From Mucilaginibacter tundrae (GTDB lineage Bacteria > Bacteroidota > Bacteroidia > Sphingobacteriales > Sphingobacteriaceae): DNA of 64,000 nt. The DNA lies in the NCBI RefSeq assembly GCF_013408825.1, contig NZ_JACCBZ010000006.1, positions 333,217 to 397,216 on the forward strand, given 5' to 3'. A program made the position numbers and the translations under genes. This document shows positions 46,210 to 54,611 of this stretch, one piece after another (position 1 is the stretch's first letter; each line of letters opens with the position of its first letter). The notes under the pieces were generated by a model. The model was not told the DNA's origin and did no database searches. It worked only from the letters and a program-made list of their open reading frames with translations.

Positions 46210-46899
46210 GTGAGGTTTACTTATCTGCTTATTAATTTTTTCACGATACTTTTCCCGCTGGCATTGTCTTTTGACAAAAAAGTGCAGTTCCATAAAAAAT
46301 GGAAATTTATTTGGCCAGGCCTACTAATAAGCGGACTTGTTTTTTTGTTTTGGGATGTACTATTTACGGTGTATGGCGTATGGTCATTCAACCCGAAATA
46401 TATAACCGGCATCACCATTTTACAATTGCCTATAGAGGAGATCTTTTTCTTTTTAACAGTGCCCTTCGCCTGTATATTTATTTATGCATGCCTAAACTAT
46501 TATATTAAATGGGAAATGAGTATGCGATTAACACGTATTATCTCCAACCTGATCATCATATCTTCTATCTTAATACTGATATTTTATCATCACAGGTTAT
46601 ATACACGGGTAACTTTTACATTGCTTGCGTTCCTGGTAATCCTGTTCCAATTTATTTATAAAGTGCGTTGGCTCAGTCGCTTTTATATAAGTTTTTTAGT
46701 GGTACTGATACCATTTTATATCATTAACGGCATACTGACCGCCTGGCCAGTAGTAATGTATAATAATGCGCAAAACTTAGGGTTACGATTAGGTACCATA
46801 CCTATTGAAGATCATTTTTATTGCATGGCTTTATTGCTGATGAATATCGGCTTTTTTGAATACTTCAGATTAAGATCAATCAAAATACACCATGCCTGA
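46210..46899 (+). CDS. Lycopene cyclase domain protein (CrtYc/d-like)
   Basis: Forms beta-rings on lycopene. 229 aa with six or seven transmembrane helices; the PIEEIFFFLTVPFACIFIYACLNYY segment is the hallmark of the membrane lycopene cyclase family, and a second PIEDHFYCMALLLMNIGFFEY repeats it near the C-terminus. Start is GTG at 46210. Overlaps the downstream cytochrome b5-like gene by 8 bases. Confidence 0.9.
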   Translation: MRFTYLLINFFTILFPLALSFDKKVQFHKKWKFIWPGLLISGLVFLFWDVLFTVYGVWSFNPKYITGITILQLPIEEIFFFLTVPFACIFIYACLNYYIKWEMSMRLTRIISNLIIISSILILIFYHHRLYTRVTFTLLAFLVILFQFIYKVRWLSRFYISFLVVLIPFYIINGILTAWPVVMYNNAQNLGLRLGTIPIEDHFYCMALLLMNIGFFEYFRLRSIKIHHA

Positions 46900-47131
46900 A
46901 CTACCTCAATATACTAAATCTCAATTAGCCCTGCGTAATGGGCAAGACAAGCCTGAAATATGGGTAGCGTACCAGGGCATTATATTTGATGTGACCGAAA
47001 GCCGCCTGTGGCGCAAAGGGCAACACTACGAACACTGGGCAGGTCAGGACTTAACACCCGAACTTGCCGATGCCCCCCACACACACGAAGTTTTTGTGCG
47101 GTTTAAAGCTGTTGGACAATTGAAGCCTTAA
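46892..47131 (+). CDS. Cytochrome b5-like heme/steroid-binding domain protein
   Basis: 79 aa made up almost wholly of a cyt b5-like fold: YTKSQLALRNGQDKPEIWVAYQGIIFDVTES, LWRKGQHYEHWAGQDLTPEL and HTHEVFVRFKAVGQLKP. A His in the EHWAGQD block may bind heme. The 8-base overlap with the lycopene cyclase suggests coupled expression, so an electron-transfer partner for a later carotenoid oxygenase or hydroxylase is a plausible but unproven role. Convergent with the kinase gene, overlapping by 29 bases. Confidence 0.78.
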   Translation: MPELPQYTKSQLALRNGQDKPEIWVAYQGIIFDVTESRLWRKGQHYEHWAGQDLTPELADAPHTHEVFVRFKAVGQLKP

Positions 47132-48047
47132 TATCTATAGAGAATTGAGATAATACAACAAACTCCTGCACACGCGCTGCTATTTCTTCCTGACTTAGAT
47201 TCTTTATCTTTTCGGTGCCAAATTTTTCTACACAAAATGAAGCTAATGCTGATCCGTAAATGATCGCATTTTTCATATTCGCAAAACTAACTTCGCCAAC
47301 TTTTGCCAAATAACCTATAAATCCACCAGCAAACGTATCACCTGCGCCGGTTGGATCAAATACTTCGGCTAATGGCAATGCCGGCGCTGAAAAGATCAGG
47401 CCTTCGCCAAACAGTAGGGCACCATGTTCGCCTTTCTTTATGATGAGGTACTTAGGACCCATCTGTAATATTTTGGCGGCAGCTTTTACTAAAGAGTATT
47501 CGCCTGACAACTGGCGTGCCTCGGCATCGTTAATTGTTAAAACGTCGATCAATTTAATGGTCTCCAGCAGATCTTCCATGGCAATATCCATCCAAAAGTT
47601 CATGGTGTCCATCACAATCAACTTAGGGCGGTTTTTAAGGCGTTTAATAACTGTTTGCTGTACTTGTGGTGTCAAATTACCCAACATAAGGTATTCGCAA
47701 TCCTGGTAGCTTTCCGGGATGATGGGATCGAAGTCTCCCAATACATTAAGTTCAGTTATCAGCGTATCGCGGCTATTCATATCGTTATGGTATTTACCCG
47801 ACCAAAAAAAGGACTTCTCGCCTTGTTTGATCTGCAAACCTTCGGTATCGATATGATGGATGTGGAACTCCTCAATTTCGCTATGCGGAAAATCATCGCC
47901 TACAACAGCAACAATTTTAACATCATCACTAAAATAAGATGCCGCTAAGCTTGCGTAAGTAGCCGCACCGCCAACAATTTTATCAGTTTTACCAAAGGGT
48001 GTTTCAATAGCGTCGAACGCTACACTGCCAATAACAACTAAGCTCAT
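47103..48047 (-). CDS. PfkB-family carbohydrate/nucleoside kinase
   Basis: 314 aa ribokinase-like enzyme. Sugar-binding N-terminus VIGSVAFDAIETPFGKTDKIVGGAATYASLAASYF and the ATP/anion-hole signature DPTGAGDTFAGGFIGYLAKVG. The substrate is not clear; the neighbourhood gives no hint. The 3' end overlaps the convergent cyt b5-like gene by 29 bases, and the start faces the tRNA-Asn promoter region. Confidence 0.88.
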   Translation of the reverse strand: MSLVVIGSVAFDAIETPFGKTDKIVGGAATYASLAASYFSDDVKIVAVVGDDFPHSEIEEFHIHHIDTEGLQIKQGEKSFFWSGKYHNDMNSRDTLITELNVLGDFDPIIPESYQDCEYLMLGNLTPQVQQTVIKRLKNRPKLIVMDTMNFWMDIAMEDLLETIKLIDVLTINDAEARQLSGEYSLVKAAAKILQMGPKYLIIKKGEHGALLFGEGLIFSAPALPLAEVFDPTGAGDTFAGGFIGYLAKVGEVSFANMKNAIIYGSALASFCVEKFGTEKIKNLSQEEIAARVQEFVVLSQFSIDIKASIVQQL

Positions 48048-48225
48048 TATATAGTATTTTGCGCAAATATTGCGATTTTACCTCACAAATACTCATTATA
48101 GGTATTCTAAACTAAAATTACCTGACGAAAGTGATTTTATGTATTGGAAACTAAAAATTATTTACCTGTTAATCAGCCTATACTGACTATAATTTAAATT
48201 ATCTTAATTTTTTTTATTAGAAATA

Positions 48226-48256
48226 TTGCAAAGTTTCAATGGAAATTATACTTTTG
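48226..48256 (+). promoter_or_regulatory. tRNA-Asn promoter (TTG, 20 bases, TACTTTTG)
   Basis: ttg at 48226-48228 and an exact TAnnTTTG -7 box at 48249-48256, spaced by 20 bases as Bacteroidota promoters require. Transcription should start near 48262, 18 bases before the tRNA. Confidence 0.7.
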
Positions 48257-48279
48257 CACACTCCAAAAGGGAAAATGAT

Positions 48280-48353
48280 TCCTGAGTAGCTCAGCTGGTT
48301 AGAGCATCTGACTGTTAATCAGAGGGTCCCTGGTTCGAGTCCAGGCTCAGGAG
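48280..48353 (+). tRNA. tRNA-Asn (GTT)
   Basis: 74 nt. Acceptor tcctgag/ctcagga with discriminator G; D arm with agctcagctggttagag; anticodon stem tctga/tcaga around ctgttaa (anticodon GTT); T arm with ggttcgagtcc. CCA is not encoded. tRNA-Asn genes are common integration sites, and mobile-type genes follow immediately. Confidence 0.97.
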
Positions 48354-48371
48354 CCTGAAAATCAATGATTT

Positions 48372-48399
48372 AACCCAACTCTGGCGAGTTGGGTTTTTT
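48372..48399 (+). terminator. tRNA-Asn terminator
   Basis: aacccaact (48372-48380), ctggcg, agttgggtt (48387-48395), then tttt. Confidence 0.92.
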
Positions 48400-48578
48400 G
48401 TTTCTCACACATTTCTCACACAATTTTGAACTTTTTGCATTGGACAAAATTAATGGCACTTGATTTACTGGCGATTTAAGTACACTGATAAATGGATATT
48501 TGGTAGCAATAATCTTCAAATCATTGCGGGATGATCAGACATAGCGCTTTTTGTGAGGTTGCATACGAATCAATTTTT

Positions 48579-48621
48579 TATACCAACTTGATTCCTTCTA
48601 TGAATATATCAAGTTGGTATA
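48579..48621. promoter_or_regulatory. 14-bp perfect inverted repeat upstream of the ABC-3C operon
   Basis: tataccaacttgat (48579-48592) and atcaagttggtata (48608-48621) with a 15-base spacer, about 80 bases before the first gene of the three-gene unit. No T-run, so more likely an operator or an attenuator than a terminator. Together with the rest of 48400-48660 it makes up a leader without ORFs. Confidence 0.55.
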
Positions 48622-48702
48622 AATGAAAATTTATCGATTATTAGGATAGTATTTAATATTGTGCTAATTTTCCAAATACTAAATATAAACCTCTTCACTA
48701 TA

Positions 48703-49626
48703 ATGTATAAAACCATTTACGGCACTTTTAATGGCGACAGCTGGGAAGATTTCTGCCAACTATGTTTTAAGCACAAATATGAAAGCGACGGCTATCAGGA
48801 AATGCCTGCCTGGCAAGGTGATTTAGGAATAGAAGGCTTTACCCGATCTGGCGTTGTATTCCAGTGCTATTGCCCTGATATGGATTACAACCCTGACAAA
48901 CTTTACGAGGTACAGCGAGATAAAATTACCGCTGATCTTGGGAAACTAACCACTTATAAAAGCCAATTACAAGGATACTTCAACGGTGTAAAGATATCGA
49001 AATGGATATTCGTAACTCCGGAATACAAGAAAAAAGACCTTGTTAAGCATTGTCAAACTAAAGCTGAAGAATACAGACAACTGAAAGATGATCTATTAGC
49101 TGATGATTTTGATGTATTAGTACATGACATTGATTTTTTTATTGAGCAAATACCGATCGTGTTAGAGTCAAGAAAAAAGAAACTCGATATTGATCCCGCC
49201 AAGTCTACATCTGAAGATATTGCCGATTGGAAGACTAAAGAAATAAGCTTGGTAGATACCGCCGTTAAAAAACACGAACAAAGGGTTCCGTCCGCATCTC
49301 CGACATTTGACAATAAAGTTAATAAACTAACTCAAAATACGGTTGCCAACTTTCTAAATGGTGATTTGATGGTCCGCAAATGGAAAGAAAGTTTTCAGGA
49401 TCAGTATGAGAAGTTCGTAAAGGTCATTTCTCAGTTTGAAAAACGTGTTGAAGATAAGTGTGCGGTCTTCAGCGGGGATAACAATAAACTTTATGATGAT
49501 ATTGAAGCAGAACTAAAGAATAAATTAAAAGAGACATTTTCTTATTTGGATGACATTATGATAGATCGGTTAACGGACTATGTAATGTCCGATTGGATTC
49601 TGCGTTGCCCCATAAGCTTTGAATAA
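48703..49626 (+). CDS. ABC-3C-like effector with nuclease-like N-terminus
   Basis: 307 aa from the ATG at 48703 (MYKTIYGTFNGDSWEDFCQLC); the frame is open to 48661 with a non-typical prefix. The N-terminal 70 residues hold WQGDLGIEGFTRSGVVFQCYCPD, which fits a Mrr-like PD-(D/E)xK core (GD..GI.GF, then QxY where Mrr has QxK), so the catalytic Lys may be replaced. The middle (LKDDLLADDFDVLVHDIDFFIEQ) and C-terminal parts are alpha-helical. The stop overlaps the next start (TAATG). Likely toxic output of a defence system; activity unproven. Confidence 0.65.
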   Translation: MYKTIYGTFNGDSWEDFCQLCFKHKYESDGYQEMPAWQGDLGIEGFTRSGVVFQCYCPDMDYNPDKLYEVQRDKITADLGKLTTYKSQLQGYFNGVKISKWIFVTPEYKKKDLVKHCQTKAEEYRQLKDDLLADDFDVLVHDIDFFIEQIPIVLESRKKKLDIDPAKSTSEDIADWKTKEISLVDTAVKKHEQRVPSASPTFDNKVNKLTQNTVANFLNGDLMVRKWKESFQDQYEKFVKVISQFEKRVEDKCAVFSGDNNKLYDDIEAELKNKLKETFSYLDDIMIDRLTDYVMSDWILRCPISFE

Positions 49627-50114
49627 TGGAAGATCTATTTATAAAAAAACTCTCGTTCACTAAACGGCCAATTCCCATTCCAGCGGATTACCGGCCAATG
49701 TATAAGATTGCCATTATAGTACTCATCCTTAAATTATGTTGCAGGAGTGACAAGGCAAGCTTGTTGAAGTTACACTTGTTTTCTTGGGCATTGGCATCAA
49801 AAAAGCATACTGCTTTGCTTGCTGATTATATAAGAAAAAATTTTGTAGGTGAATTTTCAGTTTGGGGAATTGAACCGGCACTAAACAGAGCCTTACAGCT
49901 GGCAACAGCTGAGAAAATATGTGATATCGTAGACGGAAAAAATTACCAGTTGTCCACTGAAAAGGGGTTGCAATTTTTTAATATGATAATGAGTGATAAC
50001 GAACTTCTGGTCGATGAAAAAGCTTTTCTAAAATCACTTGGCAAGAATACCATTACTGACAGTAGAATTAACACAATGACTAAACAGTGGTCTCTTTTTT
50101 ATGTTGAAAATTAA
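49626..50114 (+). CDS. ABC-3C-like middle component
   Basis: 162 aa, wholly alpha-helical, between the effector and the ATPase. It begins one base inside the previous stop and overlaps the next gene by 14 bases, the tight packing expected for stoichiometric partners. Middle components in ABC-three-component systems are small winged-helix-like adaptors; the size, position and lack of other domains fit. No motif of its own is diagnostic. Confidence 0.6.
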   Translation: MEDLFIKKLSFTKRPIPIPADYRPMYKIAIIVLILKLCCRSDKASLLKLHLFSWALASKKHTALLADYIRKNFVGEFSVWGIEPALNRALQLATAEKICDIVDGKNYQLSTEKGLQFFNMIMSDNELLVDEKAFLKSLGKNTITDSRINTMTKQWSLFYVEN

Positions 50115-52146
50115 AGCAGTTAAATTAGAAGTAAATACAACAAGTGGGTTGTATGGCGCTCAGTTTCAGTTTGACAATGGCCTGAACATTATTAGAGGTG
50201 ATAACAGCTCTGGCAAGTCCAGTTTGTTTCAGAGCATTATCTACGCGCTTGGTTTTGAGGAGCTTCTTGGCGGCAAGAACGAAAAGACGATGCAATCTGC
50301 TTTAAAAGATCAGGTAGAATTTCCAAAAGATAAATTCCATCAAATTGTCCAGTCTTATGTATATCTGGAAATTGAAAATGAAAGCATTATTACGATTAGA
50401 AGGGGCGTTACCACGCCCGGGCGTAAATCACAACTGGTTGATGTTTATGACGGCGCGCTCATAACAGGGGAAAACAAAACGTTAAACAGCCGGCCAATGT
50501 TCATTCACGATAAAGGTGGTGCAACAGATGACATATATGGATTTCATTTATATCTGGCGGAATTTCTTAAATGGAACCTACCCGAAACGGTAAACACACA
50601 AGGTGAATTTGCCAAAATGTACGTGCAGCAAATTGCCCCCGCTTTCATTTTAGAGCAAAAATCGGGATGGTCTGATTTTTTTGCTACTATGCCCTATTAT
50701 TCTATGCGTAATACGGAGAGCAGGGTAGTAGAATTTCTTCTGGCTCTTGATGTATTTGAAAACGAGAAAAAGAAACGAGTACTCAGTTTTGAGAAGCAAA
50801 ACGTGACTAATCGGTGGCAGAATCTCTATTTACAATTCTCTAAGCTTGCCGAAAAGAGTGGGGGAAGTTTAAGGGGTTTAGAATCTACCCCGCGAATTAT
50901 AAATTTCACCGGTGAAATTTTCATCGGAATTAACGATACTGAAGACAAGCAGGTAACCCTTGTTGATTATAATGAGCGATTGAAAAGAGAACTTGAGGGA
51001 CTGAATAAGATAGAAATATCAACGGTAGGCAGTAAGGTCAATGAAAATCAGGTTGCACTCAATAACTTGGGAAACCAATTGAATCAACTTTCGCTGAACT
51101 ACGAAATGTTGTCTCCCGAATTAAATTATGACTATGATAAGCTAAAACAGTATGGTAAACAGTTAGAAGCTGTTCAGGAGGATTTGAGAAAAAACAAAGG
51201 TGCCCTAAAAGTCAAAAAGCTTGGCTTTGATCTTCCAGCGGAAACGGCTTCCGATATTTGTCCAACCTGTCATCAGGAAATAAGGGATTCGCTTCTTCCG
51301 ATTGAAATTCACCAAACCGCGATGCGATTGGAAGACAATATAGCATACATAGAGGCTCAACAAAAAATGATTGAAGTTTATGTGGACGGACAAAAGAAAA
51401 ACATCCAGGAAAAGCAAAAGAAACTTTCTGAATATCAATCACAAATTGCTGACGTTAGGCAGTCTATAAGAACCTTGAAACAGGAACTTACCCAGGATGA
51501 GAGATTACCATCAATTGTAGAAATAGAAAAGCGTTTAAACCTTAGAAAACGTGTTGAATTTTTAGGCAAAGTAATTGAGGAATTTAATGCACTAATTGAA
51601 GATCTAAAAGTATTATCAAAAGCCTACGAAAGGATTTTATCAAATGAAACCGATTTACCACAAGATTTTTTCTCTACAGAAGATAAGCGAAAACTTAATT
51701 CATTAAAAGATCACTTCATAGCTCTATTAAGAAAATTTAACTATCAAAGTAAACCCTTTGAGGCAATTCGGATTTCACATGATAGCTATCTTCCTGTAGC
51801 GCAAAAAATTGCCGGTGAGCAATTGTACTATAATATCAAATTTGATTCGTCTGCCAGTGATTTTATCAGATGTTTATGGGCTTATTTTACTTCGATACTG
51901 AAGGTTGCTACTGAATTCAAAACTAATCATCCAATGTTATTAATACTGGATGAACCGAAACAACAGGATATGTCTATTGAAAATTTCAGAACATTTTTGC
52001 AGGAACTTTCAAAATATAAAGATCAGCAAATTTTAGTATTCGCATCGTTTGAGAATTCTGATGAAGCGTTCGAAGAAGCTACAAAAGATGTAGACTTTTC
52101 ACTGAAAAGAATCGAAAGTAAATTAATCTCACCAGTTACTAAATAG
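50101..52146 (+). CDS. SMC/Rad50-like ABC ATPase of an ABC-3C-type system
   Basis: 681 aa. Walker A GDNSSGKSS at residues 33-41; coiled-coil arms about 280-380 and 410-520 with a Rad50-style zinc hook CPTC at 387-390; Walker B LLILDEPKQQ with Asp617-Glu618; DPKQQD-type D-loop follows. The short coiled coil plus the DEPKQQ motif match ABC-3C ATPases more than housekeeping RecN or SbcC. It should sense altered DNA or a phage structure and activate the effector. Its terminator is not obvious. Confidence 0.8.
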   Translation: MLKIKAVKLEVNTTSGLYGAQFQFDNGLNIIRGDNSSGKSSLFQSIIYALGFEELLGGKNEKTMQSALKDQVEFPKDKFHQIVQSYVYLEIENESIITIRRGVTTPGRKSQLVDVYDGALITGENKTLNSRPMFIHDKGGATDDIYGFHLYLAEFLKWNLPETVNTQGEFAKMYVQQIAPAFILEQKSGWSDFFATMPYYSMRNTESRVVEFLLALDVFENEKKKRVLSFEKQNVTNRWQNLYLQFSKLAEKSGGSLRGLESTPRIINFTGEIFIGINDTEDKQVTLVDYNERLKRELEGLNKIEISTVGSKVNENQVALNNLGNQLNQLSLNYEMLSPELNYDYDKLKQYGKQLEAVQEDLRKNKGALKVKKLGFDLPAETASDICPTCHQEIRDSLLPIEIHQTAMRLEDNIAYIEAQQKMIEVYVDGQKKNIQEKQKKLSEYQSQIADVRQSIRTLKQELTQDERLPSIVEIEKRLNLRKRVEFLGKVIEEFNALIEDLKVLSKAYERILSNETDLPQDFFSTEDKRKLNSLKDHFIALLRKFNYQSKPFEAIRISHDSYLPVAQKIAGEQLYYNIKFDSSASDFIRCLWAYFTSILKVATEFKTNHPMLLILDEPKQQDMSIENFRTFLQELSKYKDQQILVFASFENSDEAFEEATKDVDFSLKRIESKLISPVTK

Positions 52147-52264
52147 AACCTGCGCAAGTTCTTTTGAAAAATTATAGTATAAGAGTATCTTATTAGTATA
52201 GTCTAACGCACGATAATCAATAGAAAAATTTAAATTGTAAATTTATATTTGAAAGTGCAATGAT

Positions 52265-53296
52265 ATGAAGCATCTAAAGGAATTTCTAACCCGCATACAA
52301 ACTTTTAATCTTAGAGTAACCAAGCAGGAGGTTGTTGACGCAAGTGATTTTAATAAAATCAAAAGACAGCAAGGGAATGCTTACGATATTACCCGTGAAA
52401 CGAATTATTATGATTCTTTCTCTTATAAAAGCGAATTAAGGGTACTCAAAGACATGGCGCTAATCGACCTGCTGACATTGGAAGAGGGCCTAATGAGCTT
52501 GCAACTGGAACAATTACAGAAAGTTTTGGAGCGTATTAAACTACTTTGGAAGAATTGGCACAACCATCATAGTGAATGGCTGCAAGATTATAAAGACGAC
52601 TATATTTTTTCCATTGACCTTGACAAATTGTTTATTGTCCACAATCTTCAAAGCAGTAGCTCTGACATTGGAATAACCGGCGCGTTTGTCGAAGACCTGG
52701 CTGATTCGATCAAGCTCCGTGAAACGTTTTTAAGAGAACTGATCCGTGATATCGAATTGCGATTGAATCCCCCTAAATCTAAAATAACCTATGAAGAGTT
52801 TCGCAAGGCCAATCGCTTTCCTGTAGAGGGAAATGTAAATGACCGCCTTTCGGATGAAGATCAGGCAAACACAGAACCAAATAAAAGTGCCATACGTTAT
52901 CCAACTTTTGCTGCCGGTATGTCAAGCCAATTTTATGAGGTACTTAAAGACTACTTTGTTACCGAAGATCATGTCATGTTAAAAAGACTGTTACTTAACG
53001 ATCAAACGCCAGAATCTCCGCTTACATTCCGTGGCAATGGTAATCAGCTGGCAGATGCCTTTAAACAACTTTATGATGCCAATTTAATCGTAGGGTGCCA
53101 GCAAGCTGACCTCGAAAAATGGCTGGCCCCAAAATTCCTATACGTGTCCCCGAAAGGCAAAACCAGTGAATTTACAGAAGGATATTTGAATGATCTGATC
53201 TCAACCAACATGCGCCCTTGCAAATCTCCAATTCTAAAAATCGAGCAGAAAGAAGATAAATTTCTCATCCTACCGGTTCCCCGGAACAAAAAATAA
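52265..53296 (+). CDS. Accessory element protein of unknown function
   Basis: 343 aa. N-terminal half alpha-helical (KVLERIKLLWKNWHNHHSEW), C-terminal part (LTFRGNGNQLADAFKQLYDANLIVG..EKWLAPKFLY) reminiscent of the C-terminal region of RteC-like proteins in Bacteroidota conjugative elements. It lies between the ATPase and the excisionase-like gene, after 118 AT-rich bases. I do not claim a function; a regulatory role in the element is possible. Confidence 0.45.
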   Translation: MKHLKEFLTRIQTFNLRVTKQEVVDASDFNKIKRQQGNAYDITRETNYYDSFSYKSELRVLKDMALIDLLTLEEGLMSLQLEQLQKVLERIKLLWKNWHNHHSEWLQDYKDDYIFSIDLDKLFIVHNLQSSSSDIGITGAFVEDLADSIKLRETFLRELIRDIELRLNPPKSKITYEEFRKANRFPVEGNVNDRLSDEDQANTEPNKSAIRYPTFAAGMSSQFYEVLKDYFVTEDHVMLKRLLLNDQTPESPLTFRGNGNQLADAFKQLYDANLIVGCQQADLEKWLAPKFLYVSPKGKTSEFTEGYLNDLISTNMRPCKSPILKIEQKEDKFLILPVPRNKK

Positions 53297-53319
53297 CAAA
53301 AAAACGAGGGGGTAGCAGT

Positions 53320-53337
53320 GGGGTTACCAGTAACCCC
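53320..53337. promoter_or_regulatory. ggggttac-ca-gtaacccc palindrome
   Basis: Perfect 8-bp arms around two bases, with a further partial copy (cttgtaaccc) right after. About 60 bases before the HTH gene, so a plausible operator for it or an excision site. Confidence 0.5.
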
Positions 53338-53395
53338 CTTGTAACCCTGCAAAACAACTCCCTACCATTGCGACATAAAACAAAATTGTGCGCTA

Positions 53396-53743
53396 ATGGA
53401 AACACTAACATTTAATCAATTACCCGAAGCGGTCACCCGCCTGCTTGAAAAGGTTGACCACATCGAAACGCTGTTAACCGAACACGGGACACAGCAGGCC
53501 GGACCCGACCAGCCAATTAATATCAAAGAAGCCGCCGACTTTTTAGACTTGGCCGTACCCACCGTTTATAGTAAAGTAAGCCGTAAGGAAATCCCAGTCA
53601 ATAAACAGGGTAAGCGGCTGTATTTCTATAAATCTGAATTAGAGGAATGGATCAGGCAGGGACGTAAGCAAACTTTTTCCGAATTACGGGACAGCATCGT
53701 TTTACCCAGGCGTACATATTCAAAAAGCATGAAGTCGAAATAA
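53396..53743 (+). CDS. Excisionase-like helix-turn-helix protein
   Basis: 115 aa with a MerR-like/excisionase HTH in the middle: INIKEAADFLDLAVPTVYSKVSRKEIPVNKQGKRLYFYKSELEEWI. This is the HTH_17 type found in recombination directionality factors of Bacteroidota mobilizable elements. Followed after 13 bases by the primase-like gene. Confidence 0.83.
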   Translation: METLTFNQLPEAVTRLLEKVDHIETLLTEHGTQQAGPDQPINIKEAADFLDLAVPTVYSKVSRKEIPVNKQGKRLYFYKSELEEWIRQGRKQTFSELRDSIVLPRRTYSKSMKSK

Positions 53744-53756
53744 AACCAACAAAGCT

Positions 53757-54056
53757 ATGCGTAAACTAAAATGTGATGAAGCCAGAAAATTATCAATAGT
53801 CGATTACCTGGCGCAATACGGGTTCTGCCCACAATATATTAAAGAGGGTAATCATTGGTATTTCTCTCCGATTTTGCAACAACACGCTGCAGCTAAATTG
53901 TACATAGATCACGATAAGGCGGCAGCAAAAACGGTGACTTTCATTAAACAAATAATTCCGAATGCAGAGGATGCCAGCCACTTTTATAGCGGCTACAAAG
54001 ACCTTAACGTCTATCTCAAAATTCAGCAGCAGCAGAGCAGGGGGTTGAGCCTATGA
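53757..54056 (+). CDS. Small primase-like N-terminal remnant
   Basis: 99 aa beginning KLSIVDYLAQYGFCPQYIKEGNHWYFSPI, which follows the pattern of the CHC2-type primase N-terminus used by such elements. The zinc Cys/His residues are missing, and the toprim part is absent. The gene ends before the hairpin-rich stretch 54057-54227. Either a truncated primase or a small DNA-binding protein derived from one. Confidence 0.4.
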   Translation: MRKLKCDEARKLSIVDYLAQYGFCPQYIKEGNHWYFSPILQQHAAAKLYIDHDKAAAKTVTFIKQIIPNAEDASHFYSGYKDLNVYLKIQQQQSRGLSL

Positions 54057-54059
54057 AGA

Positions 54060-54170
54060 GGATCGGCATGGCGGCATCGGCAATTTCGTTTTTTGCGGAG
54101 CCAGCTATGTTTCGGCCCTGCCGAAACTCGCTGGCCCCCCTCATGCTATCGCATTCGGGGGGATTTTTTA
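54060..54170. other. Hairpin cluster upstream of mobC; candidate oriT
   Basis: gtttcgg-ccctg-ccgaaac (54109-54127), then cccccc-tc-atgc-tatc-gcat-tc-gggggg followed by attttt (54135-54168), a strong stem with terminator features. Position just before mobC and relaxase is where oriT is expected in mobilizable elements. No nic-site consensus can be stated. Confidence 0.4.
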
Positions 54171-54227
54171 AAGACTTTTAAAAGACAGGATTAAGCTATA
54201 TAAACATCTATACACCTATTTATTTAG

Positions 54228-54611
54228 ATGCAAAAAATAAGTAAAAAGAGAACAGGTAATAAGGGAGGCAGGCCGAAATCAGAATTAAAAAGAAACACAC
54301 ATTTAACAGTTATGTGCAATATCATTGAAAAGAAGATCATACAATCCAATGCCAAGAGTGCAAGAACAAATGTGTCGGTTTACCTGCGGGAGTTAGGCTT
54401 AAATGGCCGCGTCAGGATGATGGTAAAAAGCTTGCCAAAAGAGGTGTTGCAATTTACCGGGATGCTCAATCACATGGCAGCGAACCTGAACCAGATCGCT
54501 AAGAAACGGAATAAAGGGGAAGACCTCAACGCCTTGGATAGAGCGTTGCTCAACCAGGAGGTCAGGGCCATTCAAGAAATAGTCAAGGACGTTAAAACCT
54601 ACTTGGAATGA
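54228..54611 (+). CDS. mobC: Mobilization accessory protein MobC
   Basis: 127 aa. Basic ribbon-helix-helix start (KKRTGNKGGRPKSELKRNTHLTV), then the MobC core NVSVYLRELGLNGRV and LKHMAANLNQIAKKRN-type block (MLNHMAANLNQIAKK), the classic relaxosome accessory signature. Stop overlaps the relaxase start by four bases (ATGA). Confidence 0.88.
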   Translation: MQKISKKRTGNKGGRPKSELKRNTHLTVMCNIIEKKIIQSNAKSARTNVSVYLRELGLNGRVRMMVKSLPKEVLQFTGMLNHMAANLNQIAKKRNKGEDLNALDRALLNQEVRAIQEIVKDVKTYLE

